The notes below the pieces were generated by a model. It did not search any database and had not been told where the DNA came from. It was given only the letters and a program-made list of their open reading frames with translations. Shown in pieces: positions 1 to 9,775 of a stretch of 64,000 bases of DNA. This stretch comes from Cryptoclostridium sp036644995. GTDB taxonomy: Bacteria; Bacillota; Dehalobacteriia; UBA7702. The position numbers and the translations under genes are program-made. The stretch lies in the NCBI GenBank assembly GCA_036644995.1, contig JAVXOZ010000008.1:13897-77896 (forward strand), in the 5' to 3' direction. Position 1 is the stretch's first letter. Every line of letters starts with the position of its first letter.

Positions 1-713
1 CTGGCATGTTTTTCTGTGCAGGTCAATGATTTACCTGTAATATAACAGAGATTTTTTTTGGTATAGCATGAATTATTATAGTCTATAAAACTTTGAAAAA
101 GTTCTTTATTTTGCCATACTCTGGTTTCAATGATATTAGAATCATCTTCCACACGAAATCTTACAAAAGAATCAAGTTGACCCACTGTGCCTATTTTTGG
201 TGTAGGTAATAAAATATTATTTTCATCACATTTTAAGATGCCAATATTTACTGAATCCCTAAAATTTACTAAATCCCCAATTAAACTTTTTTTTGATAAA
301 TAATCATAAATTGCTTTAATTGGCGGTTTAACATATGGGGAATCAACCCACATTTTAAGTTGTGCCATATAATCATCGTAATATTTCAGAACATTTTTTT
401 TGGTTTTAGGAATATAGTTTTCATAATCTCCGGCAACATATAAAAATTTATCGCAAAGTGGGTGTGGTGTACTGCGGCTGCTGCCTCGTGAGGCAGAATT
501 CATAGAAACCGGTATAATAGTGATTTTGTCATCTTTATCTACTATGCTGCCCTGGATAAAATTGCCGTGAATATCGATACTAACTTCAATTTGAGCATTG
601 GCAGTTGAATGATAAATGGGTAATAAAATGGCATTGGTGGTTTCTTCATAGCCAACCAAATCTTTATTTTTATCATAGATTAGGCATAATTCATCAATCC
701 AGCTCAATGCCAT
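1..713 (-). CDS. cas8c: Cas8c (Csd1), type I-C Cascade large subunit, N-terminal part
   Basis: The reading frame is open from about 713 down to the left edge, so only the first ~237 codons are visible. The protein begins MALSWIDELCLIYDKN and reads like the N-terminus of Csd1/Cas8c, the large subunit that recognises the PAM and holds the crRNA complex on target DNA. It follows cas3 and cas5c in the standard type I-C order and overlaps the end of cas5c by up to 20 bp. The ATG at 713 sits almost on top of its AGAGGTG ribosome site; a TTG two codons later (705-707) has better spacing and may be the true start. Family assignment rests on position and general sequence character; cas7, cas4, cas1, cas2 and the array should lie to the left. 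Confidence 0.82.
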   Translation of the reverse strand, partial: MALSWIDELCLIYDKNKDLVGYEETTNAILLPIYHSTANAQIEVSIDIHGNFIQGSIVDKDDKITIIPVSMNSASRGSSRSTPHPLCDKFLYVAGDYENYIPKTKKNVLKYYDDYMAQLKMWVDSPYVKPPIKAIYDYLSKKSLIGDLVNFRDSVNIGILKCDENNILLPTPKIGTVGQLDSFVRFRVEDDSNIIETRVWQNKELFQSFIDYNNSCYTKKNLCYITGKSLTCTEKHA

Positions 714-1431
714 CACCTCTTTCAAATTCAGCAGAACCACTGAAATTTTCCAAATCTTTTCCAAATGGTTTTATTTCCATGGGTTTAATGTGGCGTTTTA
801 TTTGGCAATCCTCGGGTCGTATAAATACAATTTCACCTTTTTTTATGGTTGGCTGCCAAAAACGCACAGTCATTTGATTTTTGTCTTCTTGGTTTATTGC
901 CTCATCTGCATAGGTAAATCCATGGAATATCAAGCCAAAAGATAGTTCAGCTATTTCATCATAAAAGCTGCAACCTTCGCCATAAATACAAGGTTCCACA
1001 TAACCTTGGCACTCTCTGCAGCCCAAAAAGATATCTCGTCTTCCACCTCGTTCTATCATTCTTTTAGCTATGTTGTGGTGTTTATTTTCATTGCGATCTT
1101 GTTCAAGCTCGGGGCGATTTAAATTCCATTCAAAATGTGCTTGTATTTGATATTCCACATCCCACAAATAGGTATAGTAAGATAAATCATTACCGCCACT
1201 GTATTTAATGGGTCTAATACCCCTTGTTTGTGTTTGTATGGGCTTAATAATACGCACTTTGTCAATAATCCAAATAAAGGTAGGTTTCCAGTAGATGCTG
1301 TTTAAAACACCTTTTAGCGATTCATAGGTTGGTATTTGGTAGGAAAATTTTTCTCCACCTTTGGTTAGTGGGTCTGTAAATAATGCCATATCCCCATACA
1401 GTTTAAATTCTACGGTATTTCTGTGTTTCAC
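694..1431 (-). CDS. cas5c: Cas5c (Cas5d), type I-C crRNA-processing endonuclease
   Basis: A 245-residue protein of the Cas5d/Cas5c family. In type I-C systems, which lack Cas6, this subunit cleaves pre-crRNA and then stays bound to the 5' handle in Cascade. The N-terminus has the RAMP-like start (EFKLYGDMALFTDP) and the family's YQIPTYESLKGVL segment at about 31-43. The start is GTG at 1431, preceded at proper distance by AAAGGGGG. It lies 38 bp after cas3 and overlaps cas8c, so the three genes form one minus-strand operon. Length is normal for the family. Confidence 0.9.
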   Translation of the reverse strand: MKHRNTVEFKLYGDMALFTDPLTKGGEKFSYQIPTYESLKGVLNSIYWKPTFIWIIDKVRIIKPIQTQTRGIRPIKYSGGNDLSYYTYLWDVEYQIQAHFEWNLNRPELEQDRNENKHHNIAKRMIERGGRRDIFLGCRECQGYVEPCIYGEGCSFYDEIAELSFGLIFHGFTYADEAINQEDKNQMTVRFWQPTIKKGEIVFIRPEDCQIKRHIKPMEIKPFGKDLENFSGSAEFERGDGIELD

Positions 1432-1469
1432 AATTTAACCCCCTTTCTATAATTTAATTATTATAAATT

Positions 1470-3836
1470 TTAAATACTATCAAAGTCCATTAAATTAGCT
1501 TCTATTATTAAGCCGCTTTTTTCATCATAGTTTTCTTCTCTCAAAATCCAGATACCACTATTAAGTGGTGTGTAAATACTGTTTGTGCTTTTCAACTTTT
1601 CAAATATATGAGGATATACAGATATTGTATATTTTTGAATTGCCTTAAAATTACAAGGGTAATACTGTGAGGATAATTGGGAAATTATCTCTTTGGCTTC
1701 TTCATTATAAGGAACAATAATAGCCATGGTATTATTTTCTATCACATCAAAATTACCACCAGCTGTTTTAAATCCTTGGCAAAAGATATGAGGTGGTTTA
1801 TGATTTGTTCTTGTTATATACGCATCTCTTGCATAGTTATTGAATGATAGTAATTCCATAATTGAGGTTTTTTCGTGGGGTAATGTATAGTTCATTTTGC
1901 CATCTTTAACCAATGTAAGATAGTATTTTTCATAAAACATATCCATAGCTTGGGGTGATAAAATATCCTTATAATATTTTGTGTTGCGTAATAATAAATT
2001 TGTCGCAATTTGTGCTTCTTTAATTTCCGGTAATTTACCAATATTTTCCTCTGTTAGCTTAATTACATAAACATTTTTACATTTATATTTTCCATTGCGA
2101 TTGCAGCGACCTGCAGCTTGGGCAATATTATCAAGACCGGCCAAAGACCGCACCACACAATTAAAAGATATATTTACTCCTGCTTCAATAAGTTGAGTGG
2201 TTACGCATATCAAATGCTCATTTGCAGCTAAAGATTTTATCATTTTGGATAAAACTTTTTGACGGTGCCCAGGGCACATATTAGTGCTTAAGTGTATAAG
2301 CTGATACTTTTCTTTATTTTTGTCAGCACTTTGCTTTTCTAATAGTAAATCATAAATATCTTTAGCGGCTTTTTTGGTATTAACAACCAGTAAAACATTG
2401 TGGTTTTCATCTGCTGTTTTATATAAAAAATCTGCAGCTTGGTCATTATTTTTTGGCTCTGCGGTTAAATCCACAATAATGGTTCGTTTAAAATTTTCAA
2501 AGTCCACATCAACATTTTCAATAATGCTTTTGGGTTCAGAAAAAATAAGATTACTATGTTCAATATTATCTAAAGTAGGTTGAGTGGCAGAGCATAATAT
2601 AATTGTGGAATTACCTAATTTACTTAAAAAGTTCATTGCCAAATTAAATAAACCAATACATTTGATGGGTATAGATTGTATTTCATCCACAATAATTACG
2701 GAATTTGTTAATTGGTGCATTCTTCTCACGGCGGAAGTTTTATCGGAAAAGAGTGCATTTAAAAATTGCACCATAGTTGTGGCAATTACCGGGCAATTCC
2801 AAGTTTGAGTTAACAGTTCATATTCTTCACTGTCATTTTCAACATTGCAATGGTGCTCTAAAAATAGATTATTATCTTTAATAACATTGCTGAAAACATC
2901 ACTGTTTTGCTCTAATATAGTATTAAAAGGGGCAATGTAATATATGTGGTTCATATTTTGAATTTTAGCATGTTCTATGGCAAATCGCAAAGATGATAAG
3001 GTTTTTCCGCCACCTGTGGGTACAATAAGCTGATAAATTCCCACTTGCTTTTTGGCAAAATTATAGCATACATCTGAGATTTCCTGCTTTTTTTGAGATA
3101 AGAAATCATCACTTTTTAATTTTTTTAATGCAATATCCAAATTTTTTTGAATTTGTTCCCATATTTCCATGCTGCCTAATTGTCCCGGTAGATTTTCATG
3201 GCGAGTAAAAGATATGGTATCATTTCTATCTGCATCAATAAGTATGGAAAGTAATAATCTAACCAACATACCATAATAAAAATGCTTGTTGTGCTTATCC
3301 AACATTGCTATTTTTTCTGTAAAGCTTGTTATTTCCTGTTCAGCCTCTAAAAATTTTGTGGTTAAATCTTCCGGGGATAGGTAGCTTTTGCGACATTCTT
3401 CCTGAATTTCTTCATAACAATGGTTTTTGGCTAATCTTTTAGAAAAATAATCCTCACCATCTAATTTAAGCCAATCATAAAGACCGTGATGTGAACCTAT
3501 GGTAATAGCTAATAATTCACAAAGAAACATCTTAATAGGTGTATCTTTTTCTAAGTTTTCATATAGAAATTTAGCACCCGCATAACTATGGTCTATATCG
3601 CCACGGTTTATTTTTTTATAAGTTTGGCTCAAAATATCATTATTCTGATTAAGATAATTTTGAAATTTCGAACTATTTTTACCAATATCATGGTATAATC
3701 CTGCTAAATATGCTGTATTTTCTATTTTTACGGAACTGGCATAATTTTTAGCAATTTCAGCTACATTCTCGCAGTGTTCTTTTACCCTTTGTTTTCTTCC
3801 GTCATCGGTTTTGTGGGCATAGTAGGGTTGTTTCAT
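1470..3836 (-). CDS. cas3: Cas3 nuclease-helicase (type I-C)
   Basis: A 788-residue fusion of an N-terminal HD nuclease and a superfamily 2 helicase; Cascade recruits it to nick and unwind invader DNA. HD residues are visible at H21, H49-D50 (LYHDIGK) and in a later GSHHG motif. The helicase shows Walker A (PTGGGKT, about 270-278), a DEIQ box (about 380) and motif VI (QAAGRCNR, about 570). No catalytic residue appears to be missing, so the protein should be active. It is the first gene of the cas operon. Its ATG has an AGAGGT ribosome site, and repeat copy 1 lies just upstream. Confidence 0.95.
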   Translation of the reverse strand: MKQPYYAHKTDDGRKQRVKEHCENVAEIAKNYASSVKIENTAYLAGLYHDIGKNSSKFQNYLNQNNDILSQTYKKINRGDIDHSYAGAKFLYENLEKDTPIKMFLCELLAITIGSHHGLYDWLKLDGEDYFSKRLAKNHCYEEIQEECRKSYLSPEDLTTKFLEAEQEITSFTEKIAMLDKHNKHFYYGMLVRLLLSILIDADRNDTISFTRHENLPGQLGSMEIWEQIQKNLDIALKKLKSDDFLSQKKQEISDVCYNFAKKQVGIYQLIVPTGGGKTLSSLRFAIEHAKIQNMNHIYYIAPFNTILEQNSDVFSNVIKDNNLFLEHHCNVENDSEEYELLTQTWNCPVIATTMVQFLNALFSDKTSAVRRMHQLTNSVIIVDEIQSIPIKCIGLFNLAMNFLSKLGNSTIILCSATQPTLDNIEHSNLIFSEPKSIIENVDVDFENFKRTIIVDLTAEPKNNDQAADFLYKTADENHNVLLVVNTKKAAKDIYDLLLEKQSADKNKEKYQLIHLSTNMCPGHRQKVLSKMIKSLAANEHLICVTTQLIEAGVNISFNCVVRSLAGLDNIAQAAGRCNRNGKYKCKNVYVIKLTEENIGKLPEIKEAQIATNLLLRNTKYYKDILSPQAMDMFYEKYYLTLVKDGKMNYTLPHEKTSIMELLSFNNYARDAYITRTNHKPPHIFCQGFKTAGGNFDVIENNTMAIIVPYNEEAKEIISQLSSQYYPCNFKAIQKYTISVYPHIFEKLKSTNSIYTPLNSGIWILREENYDEKSGLIIEANLMDFDSI

Positions 3837-3873
3837 TTATTTTACCTCTTTATCAAAACAATTTGTTTGGATA

Positions 3874-4003
3874 TAGGCTGTTGATAAAGTCTGATATTCG
3901 GCAAAATCCCTTCCCACCGACTGCTTATGTACGTCTATGTACATAAGCAGTCGCTGCTCAGGGAGTTTTACCGAATCTAAGGCTTTCTTAACAGCCTGAC
4001 AGA
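3874..4003 (+). repeat. Dispersed palindromic element, copy 1 (short form)
   Basis: The core runs 3875-3997. Its ends are near-perfect inverted repeats: the left end reads AGGCTGTTGATAAAG and the right end is the complement of AGGCTGTTAAGAAAG. The centre has perfect 15-bp arms (CGACTGCTTATGTAC and complement) around a 6-base loop. The 11-bp direct repeat TTGTTTGGATA flanks the element at 3863-3873 and 4004-4014, which looks like a target-site duplication. It separates the hybrid kinase from cas3. The second hairpin tail seen in other copies is absent. Confidence 0.9.
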
Positions 4004-4073
4004 TTGTTTGGATACATTTTTTTATACTGAACTTCTGTTATGAATAGTATTTGTAAAATAAAGTAATAAATAA

Positions 4074-7000
4074 TTATCGTATACATTTTGCCAAAGTAGC
4101 GTATAGCTGTTGCGGCTCTATGGGTTTTGCCAAGTGTTCGTTCATTCCTGCGGCAATGCTTTTTTGAACATCTTCCGCAAAGGCATTGGCTGTCATGGCG
4201 ATAATGGGAATGGTTTTTCCTTGGGGGTGTTGGGATTTGCGTATGGCATCTGTAGCTTCATATCCATTCATAACAGGCATTTGAATATCCATTAAAATGG
4301 CATCAAAGGAGCCCGGCTTACTTTTGGTAAATATATTGAAACCTGTTTCACCATTATTTGCCATGGTAACAGTAATGCCTTGTTTTTCTAAAATTCTTTT
4401 GGCAACTAATTGGTTTACCGAGTGATCCTCGCAAAGGAGTATCCGCATACCTGCTAAATTTAAAGATTCCGGAGGAATATCTTTATCTGCTTGTTTTGGG
4501 GCTTGTTTTTCCGTAAAACGCAAAGGCAGTTCAATTACAAAAGTTGTGCCAATTCCCGGTATGCTACTGAGGGAAATGGTGCCACCCATATAGTCCACAA
4601 TGCTTTTCACAATGGATAATCCCAGTCCTGCTCCTTCCACATTTGATGTCATGGAATTTTCTGCACGGTAAAATGGCTCAAATATATATTTTTGTTGTTC
4701 TGCACTTATGCCAATACCATTATCTGAAATTTCAAAGCGATAAAGACCTATATTTTTGTTTTCCAATGCCGATTCTGAAAGATGATAGGTAATTTTACCA
4801 CCCTCAGGGGTAAACTTCAGGGCATTGGCAAGTATATTATCCACAATTCTGTGAATCCGCATAATATCACCACTGCAACAATCGTGGGTAATATCTAAAT
4901 CCATCTCAATAATTTGGTGCTTTTTACTTGCTAAAGCCCGTGCCCTGGCTGCGGCAATTTGCAGTTGTTCTGAAATTGAAAAAGAGGAATTTGCCAGTAC
5001 CATTTTGCCGCTTTCAATTCTGTTCATATCTAAAATATCATTTATTAAGAAAAGCAGTAGCCCTGAAGATTGCTGAATTACCTCTAAGCTTTCATGTATT
5101 TGTTCTGCATTGCTTTCATCGGCAATAGCCAAATTGCACATACCAATTATGGCATTCATCGGCGTTCTGATATCATGGCTCATGGAGGCAAGAAATTTTG
5201 ATTTTGAGTTGTTTGCTTGTTGAGCAATGGTAAGTGATTCGGATAACGCAATTTTTTGCTTTTCTTCTTGGGCAAGTATATCCGTTACATCCGCACGGCT
5301 AAAAACCACAATTCCCGCATCTTTATCATGGGTGGCAAAGCGAGCTTGCTTGGTGCGGATTTCGCCATTTGGTTCTTTAAGGTGGTAGGTAAATTCATAG
5401 CTATCTTTATTTTTTAGCTGTTCCATTACATTTTTTATGGACATATTTTGTAGGTAAAGTGCTTTATCTTTTTTTGTTATAAAGTTTTTTGCGGTAAGGG
5501 CTATTGTGTCAGTGTAAGTATAGGGAACACCATCTTTATATTCTTGCAGTTCCGAATTTTGAATTTTGCTGTTATAGAATACGGTGGTATTTGAATGTAA
5601 ATTTAAGTGTGCCACATAGTCATAGTCAAATTGTATTACAGAGTCCAGTACCTGCTCTTGGATTTTTTTTGCAGTAACATCGGTAACTGTTAAAAAGCCA
5701 ATGAGTTCATTGGTTTCCGGTTGTAATACCGTATCAACATGGGTAGAAATCCAGCTGATACCCTTGTTTTTACCAAGGCTAATGGTGCAATCATAGTTTT
5801 GTTGGCTAATGCCCAAATCAAAGCTGCTTTTTATATTTTCGTTTAAAAAGGTTTTGCAAAATATTTTTTGCTGTTCCTTATTGGGAATTAGTGAAGCAAT
5901 ACCCCTAAAAAAATCTTCACGCACCATACCAAAGCGTTTTTCCAGGTTTAAGCCGGTTTTATCGTTTATTTCAATGATTTTATTTTGGGTTAAATTGCAG
6001 TGTCCCGCTAAAATAACATTTTCCCCCAATGTGTTATAACGATATTTTATGGCATTATTATACTTTTGCTTTACTTCCACTTGGTCTGTTACATCAACGG
6101 CACTACCCAACGCATATATAGGTTTTCTGTCTCGGTTTGGTAAAACCGTATAGGTACAGCGTTTCCAAACGTATTTTTCCGTGCGAGCGTCCCATAAACG
6201 TATTGTGGTGGATACTTGGTTTTCACCATTATGAAGTTTTTTGTAAAAATCACGAAATGCCTCGGCATCATTGGGGTAGCATAACTTTTGCTCAATAAGT
6301 GTTTCCGGTATGTTGGGGATTTTCATATTGTGAATGCCATAGATATCTTCAGTATTATGATTTTGAATGATGGTATGCTCTTGAATATCGTACATCCATG
6401 AATCAATTTTATTTTGTTCTAAAACCGTGGCAAAACGGTTTTCAAGTTCTTTATATTCGTTGATGCTTTCTGCGGTAGCAACTGCCCAAACAGCTTTGCC
6501 GTATTCATCAAATATTGCGGTAAATCTGGTTCTTTTCCATATTAAATCACCATTGGCATTAATGGTTTTAATATCCGCCATGGCAGTGGGTTGCCCATGT
6601 TTTATAGCTTCCACCAAGGAATCGTACAACTCTATACTATCTTGGTGTATAGCCCCGGATTCATAAAGACTTGTAGGGTAATTTTCAATAATTTTATTTA
6701 GGGGATATTCCTTTGTGGAAATGGAGTTCAGATAGGCTCTGTTGTTTAAAATATCATATTCCCAATAAGCAAGACCTGCATGATCAATGGCAGCCGTTAG
6801 TTTTTTTCTGGTTTTGTTAAGCTCAAATTGAGCTCGTTTTTGCTCGCTGATATCCACAAATACACAGTAGAAAAAATTTCCTTCTGCTTTATTTTCTAAA
6901 AGCTGTCCATTAATTAAAATCCATTTTATGGTTCCATCTTTGCAAATTACTCTTTGTTCATGTTTTACAGATGTTGTGCCTGTGCCCAGCTGTGCGGAAA

Positions 7001-8288
7001 TATCTGAAAAAACTTCGGGCAAATCATGGGGATGAATAACAGCAGACATTTTATTGCCCATAGCGGCAAATTCTGCTCGGGTATATCCTAAAAACTCAAA
7101 CAGACCGTCATTAGCAGAAATAACAGTCCAGTTTTCATCAAATTTACAGCGAAATACTGCACCGGGTATATTATTGTATATCTGTGTAATTTCATTGTTA
7201 GCTTTTTTTTCTTCGGAAATATCTGAAAGGTATATAACGTAGGAGGGGACACCCCGCCATTTTATGGCATGGGAATCTACAAAATAATATTTTTCTAAAA
7301 AATCAACATAGATTTCATTGCCTTTACCTTCATTATTGCTGGGATATGCTATACATTCTTCACAGGGCTTATCAAAATTTTTCAAAGCACGATAGCATTT
7401 TTTTCCTATAAAATCATGAATATTAACCTTTGCCAGAATTTGCTCCATCTCGTTATTGGCATACAATAGCTTGTGGGAATTTTCTTCTATCACATAAACA
7501 CCATTGGTTGAATGGTGTACAATATCGTAATACAATTGGGATTCATCGGACATTCCCACCAAAATTATATACCAAAGGGGAATACCATCTTTTTCCCCAA
7601 TAATTTTAGCACTTAATTGCAGCCAAGTTACATATCCATCTTGGCAATAACAACGAACAGAGGTGGTTTTTACGGGGTTTTCCCGATTCTCATCATATAT
7701 TATATTTAAAATTTTCTCTCTGTCTTCTTCATATATTACGTTTAAGGTATCATCTTTTATATGTTCTCTGTATTCTTCTTCGGTATAACCCAATAAAGAT
7801 GCAACACCGACTGTAAAAGATATGGTTTTTATTTTTCTGTCTATTCCTTGGCAAACAGAAATGCCACCGGGAATGGCATCAATGAGGTATTTATTAAGTT
7901 CTTCATTTTCTTTTTGTTTGGATAAATCATAATAAGTGGAAAGAATGAAATCCTTTCCATCGGGAATAGCTACTTGTTTACCCCTATCCTGCACCCATAT
8001 GTAACTACCATCTTTTTTGCGAATGCGATATTCAATGGTATATTTTTTGGCATCTGCCAACTGTTTATTCATGCTATTTATAATAAATTCAATATCATCG
8101 GGGTGAATGCAATTTATCATATTACCATTTATGGTATTTTTAAATTCTTCTTCAGAATCATAGCCAAAATAGTCTAACATTTTTTTACCAATATAGTAGT
8201 ATGGAAAGCCTGTATCCATATATCGTATTATTAAGCTGTCCGAAATTACTTCATCCAGCAAATTATCATAATTATTACTCACAAGCAT
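4074..8288 (-). CDS. Multi-PAS hybrid sensor histidine kinase with receiver domain
   Basis: About 1404 residues without a convincing membrane segment, so probably a cytoplasmic sensor. Roughly eight PAS-like modules fill the first ~980 residues. The third has a cysteine cluster (GKKCY then KPCEEC) that could bind metal or sense redox state. Next come a HisKA box (SMSHDIRTPMNAI, His about 1038), a GHKL ATPase (NALKFTP, DNGIGI, GAGLGLSIV) and a C-terminal receiver (ILMDIQMP, Asp about 1334). It therefore has phosphorelay architecture without an output domain. The ATG at 8288 has an AGGA site; a GTG at 8282 behind AAAGGTGA is an equally good start. The gene overlaps the upstream HTH gene, so the two are co-translated. 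Ligand and target are unknown. Confidence 0.9.
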   Translation of the reverse strand: MLVSNNYDNLLDEVISDSLIIRYMDTGFPYYYIGKKMLDYFGYDSEEEFKNTINGNMINCIHPDDIEFIINSMNKQLADAKKYTIEYRIRKKDGSYIWVQDRGKQVAIPDGKDFILSTYYDLSKQKENEELNKYLIDAIPGGISVCQGIDRKIKTISFTVGVASLLGYTEEEYREHIKDDTLNVIYEEDREKILNIIYDENRENPVKTTSVRCYCQDGYVTWLQLSAKIIGEKDGIPLWYIILVGMSDESQLYYDIVHHSTNGVYVIEENSHKLLYANNEMEQILAKVNIHDFIGKKCYRALKNFDKPCEECIAYPSNNEGKGNEIYVDFLEKYYFVDSHAIKWRGVPSYVIYLSDISEEKKANNEITQIYNNIPGAVFRCKFDENWTVISANDGLFEFLGYTRAEFAAMGNKMSAVIHPHDLPEVFSDISAQLGTGTTSVKHEQRVICKDGTIKWILINGQLLENKAEGNFFYCVFVDISEQKRAQFELNKTRKKLTAAIDHAGLAYWEYDILNNRAYLNSISTKEYPLNKIIENYPTSLYESGAIHQDSIELYDSLVEAIKHGQPTAMADIKTINANGDLIWKRTRFTAIFDEYGKAVWAVATAESINEYKELENRFATVLEQNKIDSWMYDIQEHTIIQNHNTEDIYGIHNMKIPNIPETLIEQKLCYPNDAEAFRDFYKKLHNGENQVSTTIRLWDARTEKYVWKRCTYTVLPNRDRKPIYALGSAVDVTDQVEVKQKYNNAIKYRYNTLGENVILAGHCNLTQNKIIEINDKTGLNLEKRFGMVREDFFRGIASLIPNKEQQKIFCKTFLNENIKSSFDLGISQQNYDCTISLGKNKGISWISTHVDTVLQPETNELIGFLTVTDVTAKKIQEQVLDSVIQFDYDYVAHLNLHSNTTVFYNSKIQNSELQEYKDGVPYTYTDTIALTAKNFITKKDKALYLQNMSIKNVMEQLKNKDSYEFTYHLKEPNGEIRTKQARFATHDKDAGIVVFSRADVTDILAQEEKQKIALSESLTIAQQANNSKSKFLASMSHDIRTPMNAIIGMCNLAIADESNAEQIHESLEVIQQSSGLLLFLINDILDMNRIESGKMVLANSSFSISEQLQIAAARARALASKKHQIIEMDLDITHDCCSGDIMRIHRIVDNILANALKFTPEGGKITYHLSESALENKNIGLYRFEISDNGIGISAEQQKYIFEPFYRAENSMTSNVEGAGLGLSIVKSIVDYMGGTISLSSIPGIGTTFVIELPLRFTEKQAPKQADKDIPPESLNLAGMRILLCEDHSVNQLVAKRILEKQGITVTMANNGETGFNIFTKSKPGSFDAILMDIQMPVMNGYEATDAIRKSQHPQGKTIPIIAMTANAFAEDVQKSIAAGMNEHLAKPIEPQQLYATLAKCIR

Positions 8289-8532
8289 CACCTTTTTCCT
8301 GTTTTTCTTTGTGGTGGAACAAAGCAGCTTCCAAATCCTGCAACAGTTCTTCTGAGGCTCCTTTTTCTTTTGCCAAGGCAAATACTGTTACAGAAGCCAA
8401 GGGATTTGGTTTTGCACGTTGGTTTTCCCAGCGATTTATGGTGGAAAAACTAAGATGGAGTGCCGTGGCAATTTCCATTTGGGTCATACCTATTTCCTCT
8501 CGTACTTTTTTTAATATCTCATAAAGTTCCAT
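8275..8532 (-). CDS. Small Cro/C1-type HTH regulator
   Basis: An 85-residue protein with an N-terminal XRE helix-turn-helix (MTQMEIATALHLSFSTINRWEN at about 16-37) and a basic, acidic-ended C-terminus. I place the start at 8532 because AGAGGTG sits five bases upstream; the seven codons before it would include the ribosome site. It is the first gene of a two-gene operon with the hybrid kinase, which it overlaps. A perfect sigma-A-type promoter lies upstream, with palindromes in the leader that could be its own operator. Autoregulation is inference. Confidence 0.85.
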   Translation of the reverse strand: MELYEILKKVREEIGMTQMEIATALHLSFSTINRWENQRAKPNPLASVTVFALAKEKGASEELLQDLEAALFHHKEKQEKGDACE

Positions 8533-8551
8533 TTTGCACCTCTCAAATTTC

Positions 8552-8570
8552 ATAGCTAAAGCTATATAGC
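8552..8570 (-). promoter_or_regulatory. Palindromic candidate operator in the leader of the HTH-kinase operon
   Basis: ATAGCTAAAGCTAT at 8552-8565 is a 14-bp palindrome (6-bp arms, AA centre) and overlaps a second perfect palindrome, GCTATATAGC, at 8561-8570. They sit about 10-25 bases after the predicted transcription start, where a bound Cro-like protein would block the polymerase. Confidence 0.45.
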
Positions 8571-8582
8571 GTTCTCTATATA

Positions 8583-8611
8583 ATACTATGAAAAATACAT
8601 TGATTTGTCAA
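8583..8611 (-). promoter_or_regulatory. Sigma-A-type promoter of the HTH-kinase operon
   Basis: Read on the minus strand, TTGACA (8606-8611) is separated by exactly 17 bases from TAGTAT (8583-8588). Confidence 0.7.
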
Positions 8612-9046
8612 GAGAAAACACAAATTATAGGTAAAAGTATATCAATTTAAGCACAGAGAATAAAATATTTGCAAAATATAGATTTAATTATGGTGAATAA
8701 TCACAGTAAATCAAAGTTGTACTTTGTGTATTTTAAAAAAACTTTTTTATCTTTGATTACCGCAATGTATAATATTTAATATAAACCCTATATTTATGGG
8801 ATGTATTTTATCGTATTAACTATAAATTTAAAAAATAACTCGAAAAAAGTCATAATAAGTTGTATTTTTTTAGATATTTGTTATAATAAAGTAAATGCTT
8901 ATAATATTTTAAAGAATAAAGCTAATATAAAAAGTAGAGTTACAAACCCAAGGTTTTTTCAAAATTTTTGTAGTTTATTATTAATAAATCATATCAACGG
9001 TGCATATAAAGTAAAGCTAAAAAAGTTATTTAGGAGGTAATTTTTT
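8612..9046. other. AT-rich divergent intergenic region
   Basis: This very AT-rich stretch separates the minus-strand HTH-kinase operon from the plus-strand LytTR operon. It holds the promoter noted at 8860-8887 and a long leader before the start at 9047. A 79-codon frame at 8801-9040 has no ribosome site and a composition typical of AT-rich non-coding DNA. I see no RNA gene or known riboswitch. Confidence 0.5.
8860..8887 (+). promoter_or_regulatory. Candidate promoter of the LytTR-GHKL operon
   Basis: TTGTAT at 8860-8865 and TATAAT at 8882-8887 have a 16-base spacer. It would give a leader of about 150 bases. Confidence 0.45.
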
Positions 9047-9775
9047 GTGAATATAGCCATAGTGGATGATTCCAATAGTGATTGCTTTCAATTAATCAAC
9101 TTTTTAACAAAATATAGTAATGAAAATGCACTTTTACTCACAATAAATAGTTTTGAAAATGGTGAAAAATTTCTAAACAGTGGAAATCTATCAAAGATAG
9201 ATGCTATTTTTTTGGATATTTATATGGATAAAGTAAATGGTATGGAGGTTGCCCAAGAAATTAGAAAACAAGGGTTAAGCTGCAATATTATTTTTACCAC
9301 TACCTCTGAATCCTTTGCTGTGCAAAGCTATGAAGTCCGGGCATTTGACTATTTGGTAAAACCTATAACATATGAAAAAATAGATAAGGTTATGGGCTTG
9401 TTGGATAAAAGCACCAATGCTTCTTCCCATTTTATTATAGTAAAAGAAGGACGTGAACTGCGCAGAATTTTAGTTTCAGATATTATATATGCAGATTATC
9501 ATAATCATTATGTACAAATACACACAGATAAATATGTTATAAGCACCTATAAAAAATTTGGGGATTTTGAAGAAGAATTATTGAATTACAAATCATTTGT
9601 AACCTGCTATCGCTGTATTTTAGTTAATATGAATAAAATAGAAAAAGTAGAAGAAGGCTTTTTTTTAATGAAAAATGGTGAATATGTGCCCATAAATCGT
9701 AATAGAGCAAGGGAAATAAAAAATCGCTATATAGATTACATCTTTGGGGAAATGGAGATAGATGCAAATGTTTGA
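9047..9775 (+). CDS. LytTR-family response regulator
   Basis: A 242-residue two-domain regulator. The receiver (1-120) keeps the acidic pair D7-D8, the phospho-acceptor in FLDIYMD (Asp57) and the conserved Lys in LVKP. A LytTR DNA-binding domain follows (about 130-240). The start is GTG at 9047 behind a strong TAGGAGGTAA site. It overlaps the downstream GHKL sensor by 14 bp, the usual AgrA/AgrC-like or LytR/LytS-like pairing. No agrB/agrD-type peptide genes are in reach, so its target and signal are not evident. Confidence 0.93.
   Translation: MNIAIVDDSNSDCFQLINFLTKYSNENALLLTINSFENGEKFLNSGNLSKIDAIFLDIYMDKVNGMEVAQEIRKQGLSCNIIFTTTSESFAVQSYEVRAFDYLVKPITYEKIDKVMGLLDKSTNASSHFIIVKEGRELRRILVSDIIYADYHNHYVQIHTDKYVISTYKKFGDFEEELLNYKSFVTCYRCILVNMNKIEKVEEGFFLMKNGEYVPINRNRAREIKNRYIDYIFGEMEIDANV

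Noticed and set aside
8801..9040. 79-codon open frame before the LytTR gene
   Set aside because: No ribosome site, AT-rich composition with runs of Asn, Lys and Ile, and it overlaps the predicted promoter and leader of the real gene.
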